This document shows, piece by piece, positions 13,201 through 24,734 of a stretch of 64,000 nt of DNA. The position numbers and the translations under genes are program-made. A model generated the notes under the pieces. It was not told where the DNA came from and ran no database searches. It saw nothing but the letters and a program-made list of their open reading frames with translations. The stretch is from Liolophura sinensis (taxonomy: Eukaryota; Mollusca; Polyplacophora; Chitonida; Chitonidae), in NCBI RefSeq assembly GCF_032854445.1, contig NC_088302.1, forward strand, positions 5,639,338 to 5,703,337. The letters are read 5' to 3'. The stretch's first letter is position 1. Each line of letters opens with the position of its first letter.

Positions 13201-16200
13201 CTAAATAGTATGGCTTACATTTCTTTCGGTTCACCTTAAAATGTCCTTATTGTCCACATAAAAGCTTTTTCAAGACTTTTTGGCGAAGTAATTTTTCTTC
13301 TCTGGTTAGTCGAATGATGGAAGTTAAAAAGAAAGACAATGGCGATTACAAATTAATCAGTTTAACAATTCTGGCATTATTACATCAAGGATAGGCCCTT
13401 GCTCTGTCTTCCGTTTTTTTTCTTTGACGTGCGCACTTATTATAAGCTGAATAATTTGTGCTTTTTTTCGGTACAAAGCCAGAAATCCTCGAAATCTGAT
13501 ATCGATGTCACTTTATTAATATTATATCCTAGTTTACAGTGGACGGCTTCACATCACATTGCCATACCAAAAGTACAAGTCTCCCGTTACTCGAATGCTT
13601 GTAAAGTAGGTGACATCGAACTAAACAAACATGCCTCCTTTCCAGTTTAGCTGTAGATACACCCGTTTTAGCCTCTTAGGTGAAAAACCACATGGTGTTT
13701 TCTATACAACTGATTTTCCCCCGCACAAGACAAGTAGGCCTGGTGCGTTCCTACCCAGATCGCGATGGGGAGAAGTCAGCAGTGCCGTCACTATGTCAAG
13801 TGATCGGATATGAAGTAGGTTTTACTGCCTCCTTACGAGCGGACGACTTCCGTAAGGAAATTGATACGACAAATTAAACCTTTGTTCTGTTATTTATGGG
13901 AGTTGTTTATACCAGATATCCCAGGGAAAAGTTCATGTCTACTTTATAATGGAAGCCGTTAAATTATATGTTTTGCTTAACCGAATACTTCATTACTCTT
14001 TCGTGTGACCCGCCCACCACTCTGAAATAGCCAATGCAGTCCTAAAAAGCATCGTAAACATGACCTGACCTGGAGTTTTATGGATATTTTACTACCACTT
14101 TGGGATCCAAGCGTCTGAGGTGATACATAATCACTGCACTGATTTCCCTGTTGCAAGTTAGTTGGCTGAAAACTACCCAATTTCCTGTTCGTGTGTTAGG
14201 TTTCCATACCGTATATAGATCTTGTGAGCCAACTAGGGTTGATGATTGCCGTCATTGGAAATCTGCTGGCGTACAGATAACCGCGATACTGCTGGCTATA
14301 AAGGTGCCCTATCTGTATACATATACATTCAACAATATTTACGCAGAGGTGCCATACATAAGTCGGCGTAGACATATCGGGGCTATCGAGTATTCCCGCA
14401 GCTATGTTATAGATGATATTGTGTTTTTGCTGCCCGGTGTCCGTCATACAGCGTGACATTGACCTTGACCAAACGATTGAACTAATTGGCCAAATGTGTC
14501 CTGAAACTTCCAAACATAGGCCTTGAAAATCGGTAAACTTTTGAGGTTTGTTCGTCCGACTGCGCTTGTTCGTCCATGTGTTGTTTGTCCTGACATTATT
14601 GCAAGCACTAACCTTTTTCATGCAATATCTCCAGAACTACTTGCCGAATTAGAGGTTTTAAGAACTGATTAACATTACAGGTATTCCGCACGTTTGTCCA
14701 TTCGTTATTATTTGGACAGCAGGAAATAACCTTGGGATATATCCAAAAGTGCTGGACTGATTTTTATCAAATTTGAAGCTAACAGTGATAGAGACCTTGA
14801 GCAATAGTCAACCCGACAGATCTCCTGACTTAAAGACGCAGAAGTAGCGAGACCTGGATTTGAAACAGTGGCCTCGTAGGTTAAAGGCCTGACAGTGACA
14901 GCGCGTGACCTGAAGGTATGAATAGAGTAGGCTGTATTTGCGAATAGGTGTGACTGGTATGAATATAGACCAGGCTACGTTCACATAAAGATGGAAATAG
15001 TGTACGTATATAGATCAAGCTATGTTTATATATAAAGTGGGAATGGTGTACACATAGAGATAAGATTATATTTATGTCTAGTGAAAAGGAGGCGGAACGT
15101 CCATTCAGATATTTTTTCGCCACTATTGAACTAACGAACAAAATAGCACCAAAAATTACCCTGTTGACCACCACTGCCTTTTTGAAGAAAAACGGTTCCC
15201 CATAGATGACGTCGTTTTCCATTGATCATCAGAACATAATCGTTTAGTTTCAGCAGGCTATAGGAAAATCAGTATTTCAACAGCAGTGCAAAGATGAAGT
15301 ATATGTTACAGCCGTTTGGAAAGGATCGATACAACGTTGGCAATAAACATGCTAAGGGCAATTTTTTGACGGATTTGGGTGGATCTCTTGAGTAAAGTGT
15401 TTTGAGCTTTTTCTCTGTTATTTCACAGTGCTTGCAGTGGTTTTTACCAACGAACTTTTAGTTTTCAGTACGTGCTCTTATTTAATATTTCTTTCTCAAA
15501 TATCACATCATACATAGTATTTGGCATGTTGTCAACACCGTGTAAGCTCTCAGTCAGCCAGTCAGTCAGTTAATCCCTGTTCTGTTTGTTTTAGGGATTG
15601 CGCCTTGTTCGCGGTGACTAACTCTTTCACAAGCTTACTCGCCGGTTTTGTTATCTTCTCCGTGCTGGGTTTCATGGCACACAAGCAGGGAGTATCGGTG
15701 GCAGACGTTGCCGAATCCGGTGAGTGTGTACACAGCGACACAGAAGCCTTCCTGACCTTCACACAACTAGTCTAGTTATGTTCGAAAGAATGTACATTAT
15801 CTGTGGTCGTCTATATCTACAGCGAAAACTTATATATGCAGAAGATTTGTACAAGTTAATGTATACATCAGAGTAAAACCATGATCTTAATTTCAGCAAA
15901 AAGTAATTATTGCATAAAGTATGTAAAAAAAACTACAAATATACGTAATAAATAAAAGTATATTGGTGGACATGTTAAGGAGTTTGGCTTCTCGCAATTT
16001 GAAGTTAATTCGTGTTCTCCAGGAATGAAAAATGATTCGTAAAGAAATCATTGTAGAAGATGGATTGTTATGAATATGTACAGATGGCAGATGTTTTCAG
16101 CGCGTTTTGTCCTCTTTCCAGAGACTAGGCATCCATTGACATGACATCATGTATAATTGATCAAACCGTCTGGTATCGTTAACATGAAAACAACCTTCTT

Positions 16201-19200
16201 CATGGTAGAGTCCCTGGCTGAATTATTTTTTTTAGTGTCAGAATTCTTTTTGTCTTTATTAATCTATTTGTAGTTCGAAATAATCAGCGAATGGCTAGGG
16301 CATAACGTCATAGATCATTGACATGATTAAAACGTGCATATGGAACGACATAATGTAAATGTTTTGATGCGGTGAGCCGAATGGGAGGTATCTGGAGCTG
16401 TGTCTAGTTATTCTGAGACATGAACAGACAGCCGGGTCAATCCGGGGACGTTAAGTGAGACGGTGGTTTGGACAGAAAGCCCCCGGGCACTTGGTCTATG
16501 CGGGCTCTTAAGGCTTCTAACTTGGTTCCACGGACGGAATTATCGATTTCTTTGCAGACCGCGGCCGTTGCGAAGTTGTCAGCGAAACTGTCTGCACCTC
16601 ATATCTTACACAGTCCGACCTGCATCCTTTCCTCACACGCCACACAGAAAATGCCTTGTTTTTAACTTCAAGGCTACGATCCCTGATGATTTACTGATTA
16701 AAAATGGAGTGCCATAAAATAGACCGCTGTTCATTACTGATAACAGGCCAGTTACAATGCTGGGGCCTAGACGTAGGATAAGTTACATTTCGCTAGCACT
16801 TTATTGCAACCAGTGCTGCGAGATCCCAGTTGCCATGGAAACTCTAGAAAATCAATAATTTTCCAGAAGCCGTGCTATTGTTATGACTTTCACGATTGTG
16901 CGATTCCTTGTAAAGCTTATCATAGATGTATTATATGGAAGAAAGAAGTAAGACTCTGTGGTTTTCTATATTCTCTACAATTTTTTCCACCTGTAAACAG
17001 GTCCTGGATTAGCATTCATTGCGTACCCCGAGGCCCTCGCCCAGATGCCCATTGCCCCACTCTGGTCAATTATGTTCTTCATGATGTTGATCCTGCTTGG
17101 GCTAGACAGTCAGGTAAGATGAACGTTGTCATGGAAACGGATTACTGGAAATGGAAGTAGGCAAAAATAAATATAACCCACTGATTAATTGTATAGGCAG
17201 AATCAATGAACACCCCATCGTCGTGTGCCGATTCCTCACGTACCCACTTGTGTTCGCTGGCTCCCGACATTCATGCAGAGTGAAACCTAAGATAAACGTG
17301 TGGTCGGGCAGATTTTATTTATTTATTTATTTATTTGATTGGTGTTTTACGCCGTACTCAAGAATATTTCACTTATATGACGGCGGTGGGTGGAAACCGG
17401 GCACAGCCCGGGGGAAACCCACGACCATCCGCAGGTTGCTGGAAGACCTTCCCACTTATGGCCGGAGAGGAAGCCAGCAAAAGCTGGACTTGAACTCACA
17501 GCGACCGCATTGGTGAGAGGCTCCTGGGTCATTACGCTGCGCTAGCGCGCTAACCGACTGAGCCACGGAGGCCCCCGGGCAGATTTTAAAGTTCGAAGAT
17601 AAAAGGGAGCCACATTGACCTGAATAGAAAATGCTTAGTAATGACGTATTAGTTGCATAGATAAAACATATTATTGTGGGACGCGTCATTATTATTTTAA
17701 GTAATCAGCAGACAGTTGCAATTTTAGAAGGTGTAACGGATCTCTGATGTTAAGATTATCATTTCTTAGTACGAAAAAACTTTCATTAAATACACATTTT
17801 CATACATCTGTACACTACATGATAAGTTTCAAATCATGACTAACATTACACTAAAAGGTATGTCCTGTCAACTTGCGCACATAGTTTTATGTTTTAATAA
17901 ATAACAAAATATCGATTTAAAAATATAATTATTAATGAAACAGCAAACTAGAAAACTTATCCCATAAAGTAATTCTTTCTGCTTATTATGGCTTCCTTCT
18001 ACATTTTCACTTATTTTAACGTGTTTGAAATGTCTGACGTAGGCTTGCCCAGTTGTATTATGGGCTACCTTAATTCCTTGCCGATCTGTTTGATAGGCTA
18101 GGGGCCTCCGTGGCTCAGTTGGTTAGCGCGCTAGCCCAGCGTAATGACCCAGGAGCCTCTCACCAATGCGGTCGTTGTGAGTTCAAGTCCAGCTCATGCT
18201 GACTTCCTCTCCGGCCGTACGTGGGAAGGCCTGCCAGCAACCTGCGGATGGTCGTGGGTTTCCTCCGGGCTATGCCCGGTTTCCACCCACCATAATGCTG
18301 GCCGCCGTCGTATAAATATTCTTGAGTACGGCGTAAAACACCAATCAAATAAATAAATAAATAAATTGATTCCTTGCCGAGTTTTCTGATGGGATAGCTT
18401 TATTTCTTTTCCGCTTTTCTGATAGGCTAGCTTTATTCCTTGTCGAGCTGACTGATAGGCTGGCTTCATTCCTCGTCGAATTGTCTGAGCTTTATTTCTT
18501 GTCGGTGATATTAACGCACTGTGTTTGCTCTTCCAGTTTGTCGGGGTTGAAGGCTTCATCACTGCAGTGGAGGACATTTTCCCTCACCTTTTACGTCGAA
18601 GTCCGCACAAAGAGTTGTTCATCGCTGCCGTTTGTTTGGTCTGTTTTCTGATCGGCCTCTCCATGGTGACGGAGGTAAGAGTCACCCTCAGCAACAACAG
18701 TAAAATCGGCAGCTGTCGTATAGAAACAAAGAGACATTAAAATATGGTGGGCAGCTTTCCACAAACTCCCTCTGCCATATATATATATATTTTTTTTTTG
18801 GTTTTTGATGAGGTTATTTGGAAAGGCTTCATCACGGATTTAATTTCTTTTGGAAAGACGTTTTCGGAAAGACCTGTCCGCAGATGTGTGTGTGGGACAA
18901 TGTAGTGAGCCCCAAAACACTCAAGTTCCTTGTAAAACAAAGAAAAAAATTCATCAATCATTACATAGACCAACGGCTGTTTTTGTGAAATTAAATTGGT
19001 TCAAACCAATATGTCCATCATCTTCACTTACGTGGCGCATTTGAGGTGAACGATCGTTGACGTCTCACTGTGTGTAAGTCCATTATATTGTGGATATTGT
19101 CCTAAAACTGTTATAGGTTATAAAGGTTGTTTGCGAGGAGTTTTTGCAAGGTTTGTGTAAAAGTATAGATCAGTGGGCCATTTAGACCTATTCTGGCCTT

Positions 19201-21723
19201 TGTCGAACTTGTTTCAGTCTGTTGACGCCTACCAAACCAAAAAAATTTTTTATAAGCAGAAAAATAAGGAATAAAAGGTTTTTTTCTGTTTTTTTTTTAT
19301 CTGGATATTGCAGCTTGATGATATTTGTCTTGCAGGGCGGCATGTATGTGTTCCAGTTGTTTGACTACTACTCCGCCAGTCGTATTGTCCTGGTCGTAGC
19401 GTTCTTTGAATGCATCGTCGTGGGATATATTTATGGTAGGACATATCACATCTGAAAATGAACAGATATTTTGTCTGCAGTAATCTGTTCAAAATACGCC
19501 AAAGTGTCTGCCGTTAGACTGACATCAGTCTAAAAATTCCTGCCGAACCGCAAGGATTTGCAGTGAAGGATTTTAAAAACACAAGAGTGAATTTGGTAGA
19601 CGTTCTCTTTAAGAGAAATCAGTATGTTGAATGTTAATTTGATACCATTGTCTTTGAATTCCTCAAACTGATACGAATTACAATTGTACGCTGACATGTG
19701 AGATGAACTAGTATAACAGCAAACGACTGGCTCAATTTGAATTCTCAGTTATTGAACTCTCAGGGTTTTTTTCTGTTTAATAAGTAGGACGTAGTTCATG
19801 GCCCTCGGCGAACTTTGTAATTCAGTAAGATGAGTTGGAAGTTATCCAGAGTGTTGTTACTCATCGTTGACATATATTTGTTTCAGGTGTGAATCGCTTC
19901 TGTGACAATCTGAGTTTATGTATGGCTTCCGTCTTGGCCCCGTGGTCAAAGCTTTCTGGCTGTTTTGTGCTCCCCTCTTCACGATTGTGAGTGTCACCTC
20001 GCCATGTTCCACTTCTTCCCTTGGCATTTTGAATTTTTTTTATTTCATGTGGTATTATACGATACTCAGTAATATTTATTGGCCACATCTAAAGTAGTGC
20101 AAAGTGGATTCGAATACTGACTTCAATGCTCAATGAATTGCTGTTAGCAAATGTTCGCCTTTTTAAACAGAACGAGCAGGAGCTGCCATACAATTCCAGA
20201 AGTTAAGGAGGATGATTATTCGAAATGCTTCCTGATTGCTCAGGTTTGGGCCATAAAAAAAGAATATGTTATCAATGAAGAAATCATCTGTGGTATATAA
20301 TCAATCAATGATTGAGGAGGTTTGTGCTATACCGCGGGCTGTGACAATGAGGTCGACATGACCTTATGTCAGGAGCCTGATTAGGTACATCCCAAAGCCT
20401 TGAGGCATATATTTTTTGAGATCTGCATAAAACATCAGGCCCCCAAAATTTTGACTTTAGTCTATCATTAAATTTGGCCGTCTCTGTTATTTTAGCTGAA
20501 ATTTGTTTTAACAGTAACTTAACCATAATTACGTTGTCAAGCAAGGCTTTGATCATGTTACATAAGAAATGGGAATTTTAGGAGTGATTATTTAATAAAT
20601 CCACTGTACTAGAGTATTGGCCTTTCATGAGGGATGGGCTTAGGGGTGGTGGAATAAAATTGCTGGTCCTTTCTTTGGTTTGCAAAGTTTGGGTTATCTT
20701 TTTAATCCAGCATCCAAAAGTGTTTTTTGAAAAAAAAAACAAAAAACACGAACGATCATGCCCTGACTGAAGCAAACGAGTTCAAGCTTCGTAATCATGC
20801 TGTTTTTGTTATTGATGCTCTGATAAGGGTCGCATTCTAGGTGTGGTAGACATGAAGCTAGGTGTTCTCAAATGGACAGGCATTCTGGAACAGTCCCCAC
20901 AGACCAGGAAAAAGACAGTCCGAGTCACTTAGCTGTGTGTTTACTCTCCTTAGGTGATATTCACGATGGGTGCAGTGAGCTATTCTGAGCTGGTGTACGA
21001 CAGAAAGACGGTCAAGTACGAATATCCTTCCTGGGCTATCGGACTGGGTTGGATGATGGCCTGCTCTTCTATCGTCTTCATTCCAGGAGTCATGATCTTC
21101 AAAATAGTGACTAGCAAAGGAACGTTCACAGAGGTAAACTAGATCAAGTCATGGATCAACTGGCTCATATTATATTCCTTCATAATACCATTCAACTACA
21201 AAGTCAAGAACTTCTGTAAGTAGGTATGTGTGCCTGCCTTTAGATTTTCACCTCAATGGTTCATTCATTCGACATCACTCTTTCCCGGTGGTTTACTGGA
21301 GACCGAAGGAGTGCGATGTCTAGTATTAGTAACATTGTGTATGCAAATTAGGCTTTGATGACGAGCTTGCATAATTCCATTAACCGTGAAATGATTATTA
21401 TACAAAATAGAAGCATGGCGCTTAAACTTTAAATTTTTATGAGGTAGTCCTGTTGTAGAAATCAGTAAGCAAATCTCATTTTCTAATTTCACTACCGTAT
21501 TTCGTATGTGACGAACTGAAATTTTTGATTGTAATTTCTGTCTGTTTTTTAGAGAATCCGAACGCTCCTCAAACCTGACTTCACCGAAGTACAACAACGC
21601 AGGGAGAAAGGCCTGCCAGACGACGACCCAATGGATGACAACAAGAAAGCCTTGGTGGAGATGGAACCCTTGGACCTGCCTCTACCACAAAAGCCCGGCG
21701 GTGACATGGCCCTTTTGACTTAA
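4074..21723 (+). CDS. SLC6 sodium- and chloride-dependent transporter, GABA/taurine/creatine-type, 5'-partial, 12 exons seen
   Basis: Plasma-membrane symporter that uses Na+ and Cl- gradients to import a small amino-acid-like solute. Exons: 4074-4205, 4628-4961, 6435-6567, 7717-7851, 10861-10965, 15595-15719, 17001-17113, 18537-18674, 19336-19435, 19887-19986, 20954-21133, 21553-21723 (TAA). All introns are GT-AG and all phases join once two single-base indels are allowed for. About 588 residues are covered, from the end of TM1 to the C-tail. Family landmarks seen: FLE...LGQ in TM2, paired EL2 cysteines with many N-glycosylation sites, FFSYSISLG in TM6, TNS in TM7, LGLDSQF in TM8 (Na2 site in the family), and [14 protein letters not shown] in TM10. 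TM6 and the LGSYNKF motif fit the taurine/creatine/betaine/GABA branch; substrate cannot be assigned. The TM1 exon (family motif NVWRFPY) is not in the window. Exons 10861-10965 (+1) and 19887-19986 (-1) break the frame, so this is either an assembly error or a damaged allele. Confidence 0.93.
4628..4961 (+). CDS. SLC6 exon: TM3 and glycosylated extracellular loop 2
   Basis: Acceptor tttttttacag, donor gtaagt, 334 bp. TM3 reads [18 protein letters not shown] and continues to YYLFSSF. The loop has the two cysteines ([12 protein letters not shown]) that form a disulfide in this family, followed by six N-X-S/T sequons (NCT, NAS, NGS, NST, NIS, NAS). It ends PVTEFW plus two bases of the next codon. 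Confidence 0.92.
4962..6434 (+). other. SLC6 intron, unique sequence
   Basis: No repeat family or second gene recognised between the TM3 and TM4 exons. Confidence 0.6.
6435..6567 (+). CDS. SLC6 exon: end of EL2 and TM4
   Basis: Acceptor tttactgcag, donor gtgaaa. One base completes the Glu codon, then [20 protein letters not shown] leads into the hydrophobic TM4 with the family ending [11 protein letters not shown]. 133 bp, ends in phase 0. Confidence 0.92.
7717..7851 (+). CDS. SLC6 exon: TM5 and start of extracellular loop 3
   Basis: Acceptor ctctctag, donor gtgaga, exactly 45 codons. [20 protein letters not shown] is TM5. The loop has [17 protein letters not shown], a signature of the GABA/taurine group. 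Phase 0 at both ends. Confidence 0.93.
8255..8452 (-). mobile_element. SINE family A, partial
   Basis: Tail (tattttacgccctactcaag) through the B-box region (tttgaactcacagcgacc) to gctgcgctagcg; the tRNA head beyond that is missing and a part near 8350 is deleted. Confidence 0.8.
8676..10080. repeat. 42-bp minisatellite in an SLC6 intron
   Basis: Unit: gtggggtttaccacaggcca then gagggatataggacaggacatt. Open in + ([14 protein letters not shown] per unit) and in -. A 168-bp (4-unit) block is duplicated (9620 and 9788), and a diverged block with cctgggggatataagacat recurs at about 9460 and 9985. Interrupted by the SINE at 8748-9002. Confidence 0.92.
8748..9002 (-). mobile_element. SINE family A, full length, inserted in the 42-bp array
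   Basis: From tttattttattagattgg to ctgagccacagaggcccc. Flanked by ccagaaggatata (8735-8747) and ccagagcgatata (9003-9015), a target duplication of the array sequence. Confidence 0.88.
10861..10965 (+). CDS. SLC6 exon: TM6, with a one-base insertion
   Basis: Acceptor ttgttacag, donor gtaaat. It starts VWVDA, then an extra C in gatgcccggtaccc shifts the frame. Dropping one C restores [20 protein letters not shown] followed by YNKFHHNSY. The exon is 105 bp, whereas the flanking phases require 104, which supports a +1 indel independently of protein similarity. TM6 carries Na1 and Cl- ligands in the family. Confidence 0.9.
11453..11624 (+). mobile_element. SINE family A, 5'-truncated
   Basis: Starts atgctggcttcctcttcggc and ends with AAAT repeats. 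Flanked by ATACATGYAAATATC (11438-11452 and 11625-11639), so truncation happened at insertion. Confidence 0.85.
12745..13190. repeat. 23-bp minisatellite in an SLC6 intron
   Basis: Unit cacatgacataagctt then cgaattc, about 19 copies, most regular at 12830-13070 and degenerate at both ends. AAGCTT, TTCGAA and GAATTC, all palindromes, recur in nearly every unit. Confidence 0.9.
13200..14900 (+). other. SLC6 intron, unique sequence
   Basis: Part of the 4.6-kb intron between the TM6 and TM7 exons; no recognisable coding or repeat content apart from the arrays listed. Confidence 0.55.
14910..15085. repeat. Degenerate ~45-bp repeat
   Basis: gaatagagtaggctgtattt, gaatatagaccaggctacgt and atatagatcaagctatgttt are related units. 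Confidence 0.5.
15595..15719 (+). CDS. SLC6 exon: TM7 and start of EL4
   Basis: Acceptor gttttag, donor gtgagt. One base completes Arg, then [20 protein letters not shown] continues through [12 protein letters not shown]. The Asn-Ser pair in TNS is at the ion-binding position of TM7 in the family. Ends ESG in phase 1. Confidence 0.93.
17001..17113 (+). CDS. SLC6 exon: EL4b and TM8
   Basis: Acceptor cctgtaaacag, donor gtaaga. It reads [17 protein letters not shown], then TM8, ending LILLGLDSQ. The Leu, Asp and Ser of LGLDS are the conserved Na2 ligands of the fold. Confidence 0.94.
17318..17575 (-). mobile_element. SINE family A, full length, with target duplication
   Basis: Tail gattggtgttttacgccgta through head gactgagccacggaggcccc. 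cgggcagatttta occurs at 17305-17317 and 17576-17588. A short central part (the cagcattatg region) is deleted. Confidence 0.92.
18065..18510. repeat. ~38-bp minisatellite split by a SINE
   Basis: Units like tttattccttgccgagtttt then ctgataggctag before 18101 and from 18367 to 18510. Confidence 0.6.
18101..18366 (+). mobile_element. SINE family A, full length
   Basis: ggggcctccgtggctcagtt (A box) and gtgagttcaagtcc (B box), tail cttgagtacggcgtaaaaca and AAAT repeats. Lies inside a ~38-bp tandem repeat. Confidence 0.9.
18537..18674 (+). CDS. SLC6 exon: IL4 region and TM9
   Basis: Acceptor gctcttccag, donor gtaaga, 46 codons in phase 0. [20 protein letters not shown] is followed by TM9, [19 protein letters not shown], and ends VTE. 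Confidence 0.93.
19336..19435 (+). CDS. SLC6 exon: TM10
   Basis: Acceptor tcttgcag, donor gtagga. [15 protein letters not shown] is the family TM10 signature. The next residue is Arg where the family usually has Gly. Ends VVGYIYG with one base of the Gly codon carried over. Confidence 0.92.
19887..19986 (+). CDS. SLC6 exon: IL5 and TM11, with a one-base deletion
   Basis: Acceptor tttgtttcag, donor gtgagt. It starts VNRFCDNL, then frame is lost at ctgagtttatg. Adding one base before the TTT restores [20 protein letters not shown] and LFTI. Length is 100 bp where the flanking phases require 101, again supporting an indel. Confidence 0.88.
20033..20092 (-). mobile_element. SINE tail fragment
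   Basis: tttttttatttcatgtggta then ttatacgatactcagtaata resembles the inverted family A tail; highly diverged. Confidence 0.3.
20954..21133 (+). CDS. SLC6 exon: end of TM11 and TM12
   Basis: Acceptor ctccttag, donor gtaaac, exactly 60 codons. [20 protein letters not shown] is followed by [18 protein letters not shown]12, and the cytoplasmic stub [11 protein letters not shown]. Confidence 0.93.
21553..21723 (+). CDS. SLC6 terminal exon: cytoplasmic C-tail
   Basis: Acceptor gttttttag. It reads [19 protein letters not shown], then an acidic, Pro-rich tail ending GGDMALLT and [11 protein letters not shown] is typical just after TM12 in the GABA/taurine group. Confidence 0.92.
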   Translation, partial: RIRTLLKPDFTEVQQRREKGLPDDDPMDDNKKALVEMEPLDLPLPQKPGGDMALLT

Positions 21724-21993
21724 GACCAGGCCGTCATACTTGTGGACTCTTTGCTGGCACGGTACACCACACAGAAAGAGGGTTTCTTTGAGGGTGCGAT
21801 CTGATCAGAGACTGCATTTAAACATTTTTCTACATTTCCGTGTGTTAGCTATTTCCTGGCACCATGACTGTCCCATTGCGTCGATCTCTAGATAATACAA
21901 GTCACACAATAATCCTGACCCCTCTACATTTTGATCTATATCATCTCTTCGTCATCAGCGGGTGTATGTTTAAGCATCAGTTGGTTTTATATG

Positions 21994-21996
<3 letters not shown>

Positions 21997-22058
<62 letters not shown>
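21997..22058. repeat. AT dinucleotide microsatellite
   Basis: About 30 uninterrupted AT units in the SLC6 3' UTR. Confidence 0.97.
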
Positions 22059-22061
<3 letters not shown>

Positions 22062-22284
22062 TGCATAACTACACATCCTATGTTGGTAGATGGACAAAGC
22101 TACTTATGTTTCTGTTTTGTTTTTTTTTTCTCATTTTTACTAGTCTATTTCAAGTGTTAATCAGATTAAGCTACGCTATCGCGTTTTTTATGTTTTTATT
22201 TTATTTTTCAGACTGATGTAAGCAAAGGTTGTGTACGTTAAAATGACGAATCTGTGTTGAAGATGTGAATTAGCTTTTTCATGG

Positions 22285-22290
22285 AATAAA
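22285..22290 (+). terminator. Polyadenylation signal AATAAA (proximal)
   Basis: Hexamer about 560 bp after the SLC6 stop codon. Possible early 3' end. Confidence 0.35.
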
Positions 22291-23699
22291 TTTACCATGT
22301 TTTGTTCTGGGCTTGAAATTCTTGACACGTTCACGTCCCACAGTAACAGTCTGATGTGTAGACCTGAATTGTAGACATTCCAGTAAGTTGTAAACATCGA
22401 ACCTGCAACCAGCTATGAGTGTTCATCGTAGAAAGGGCCTAGTAGTACTACAGAATAGATACTGTTTTAGAACCTCATGAGAACACGTATCCACCGATAA
22501 AGACGTCGTAGGTATCCCATTGTTGTAAGCTCACAGATACCAAATCAGGTTAGTGTTGGTATTGGGAGTTTTCCTTAAACATAAGAAGTGTACGAGATAA
22601 ATGTCACCGCTTTTGAGAAGACAGATTTCTTTCACATATCAAGTTGCCCTAACTCTACACGGCAGCAGACAAGGCCCAGGTGACATAATCGAACGTCATC
22701 CCAAGCAACGGAAAGAATCCCCATTGGTCAAGCCCTGCACCATTCATTGTTCAAAGGTTGTAAATATTCCATAGTCGTCGATCCTTGTGGAACTATTTTC
22801 ATAGAAGTTTAGATAGTATAGTGTAAGATAGTATATGTGAGGTCTCGCCGAATTTCCAGATTTGCATAAAATATGACATGAAACTCTCGTGTTTTTACAG
22901 CGGCTGTGGTACACCTGGTTGATTGGAGTTGTTGGAATCTTTCTTTGTTGGACAGCACAGTGATCATAACGTCCTAGAGTTGTTCTGTATCAGCGTTTGG
23001 GTTTCCTGCTATACGCTGTGAGCGTACCGTAACGAATATAGGAGTACCAAAGATACACGTATAGTATTAGGTATGTTTGTGGACACTACGAGATCTCTTT
23101 GAGATATTGTATGTATGTCGAATGTTTTATCGAATGAAAAACGATGCCAAATTCATATATTAATTAAAACTCATACGTTAATATATTTAATTTTTTGCCA
23201 CGCGGAGGAACTAAAAGCCTGTGCCAAACTTAGTGCCATCCTGATCTGATAAGCTTCATTTCATTAAAAATATAAGCAGTATGTATAGTAGAAAATGTTT
23301 CTGCTTTGGACTGAACTTTTTTTAAACGTTACTGCTAATACAGCACAATTTCTACTTGATGACAAAACTACAAACAAAACATTAGTACGTGTTCAATTAC
23401 ATGTCCATTACTTTTTTGGTGTGTTAAAATTAGGGCTGTATAGCACAGACATTGGACTATATTTGTATAATTAGTAACTGATGGACTTTTCAAGGCTATA
23501 CAATGAGCTTAACTTCAAAATAATAATTAGTGCTATAAGTAACTGTGTCTTTATGTTTCACTATCGTCTTTTTATACCAAAAAGTAAACGTTGGTTATTA
23601 TATCCAGTGCTAATTGAGTCTTGGCGTGGGGTTTTTACCTAAGTACATGTTGGGTTGCGTGTGTCTGAATGCATCACTACATAGTACTTGTGTTGTGAC

Positions 23700-23705
23700 A
23701 ATAAA
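23700..23705 (+). terminator. Polyadenylation signal AATAAA (distal)
   Basis: gacaataaacg followed within about 30 bp by a GT-rich downstream element; likely main 3' end of the SLC6 transcript. Confidence 0.45.
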
Positions 23706-23814
23706 CGTTCAGTTTGTACGACGTACCAGTCTAGTGTGTTTTTCCTATTCTCTTTAGACTATCTCGTATCTTGTTTATGTGACTGTGTTGTTTAATGTTC
23801 CAAGGATGGAATGT

Positions 23815-24270
23815 AAGACTACAGCACGGAGAGTAAAATCAGGGTGGCGACGACAAGGTGATAGTTGGCAAATGGTCAAAGGTAAATCGGTGAAAAACAG
23901 CCTCTTCAATTTATAATTGTCTCAGAGTTCTGTTCTAACTGTTCGTGTAAATAGGAGCAAATTATACACACCCTAGCATCATAGCAGAATTAGGAGAAAG
24001 AAAATATGCAGTGACTTTAATTGCAATATATTAGACGTCACTGCTCTAGAATTACTAAGAATGCTGTATTGTAATCACATTTAATATTTTAAAAAAAAAA
24101 ACAATGAAAAGGGGTCAAGCGTCATACATTGTCCATAAGCCGAATCTCAGTTTATGCAGAAATACAATATAAGACTACAGCACGTAAAGTAAAACCAGAG
24201 CAGGGACGACAAGGTGATCTGTGGCAAATGGTCACATTTAACCGGTGAAATATGACCACTTCTCAATTTA
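23815..24270. repeat. Two ~95-bp direct repeats 356 bp apart
   Basis: agactacagcacggagagta at 23817 and agactacagcacgtaaagta at 24173. Both continue with gacgacaaggtgat and ggcaaatggtca. Confidence 0.7.
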
Positions 24271-24597
24271 CCTCAGTTAAGCCTTTATTCTCGACAAAAT
24301 ACTGATATACACTTTGAATACGGTTAATAGGCTGTATAAATATACTAATCCAAGAAAACGATGTCTGCAAGGGACGAAGTTTTCCCCAGGGTTCACCAAA
24401 ATTATCCGTTGAAAGACAGAAAAAGCAGTCATTGTTTTAGGATGTAATGGAACAAAAACCCATGTGAGTAAACGTCCGAACGACTCGACCTTCTAGAAAA
24501 GGACATCTCAATAATACAATCAGTGATGCGTGGGCTTTATTTGGACCAGTGTATCATCTTTATTGAAACGTGTTCAGTGAAAGAAATACTACAAGAT

Positions 24598-24708
24598 TTA
24601 TTCATTTATTTATTTGATTGCTGTTTTACGCCGAACTCAAGAATATTTCTCTTATACGACAGCGGCCAGCATTATGGTGGGAGGAAACCGGGCAGAGCCC
24701 GGGGGAAA
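24598..24708 (-). mobile_element. SINE family A, 3' part only
   Basis: tttatttgattgctgtttta, then ccgaactcaagaatattt and agcattatggtgggaggaaa, ending at gcccgggggaaac. Confidence 0.8.
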
Positions 24709-24734
24709 CGAATTACTTACCTTCTGTTTTCTAT

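Larger units (their letters stand above)
21724..23740 (+). other. Probable 3' UTR of the SLC6 gene
   Basis: About 2 kb after the stop with no coding signal. AATAAA at 22285-22290 and at 23700-23705. The second is followed by a GT-rich stretch (tagtgtgttttt near 23731) and is the better cleavage site. Contains the AT microsatellite at 21997-22058. UTR extent is inferred. Confidence 0.5.
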
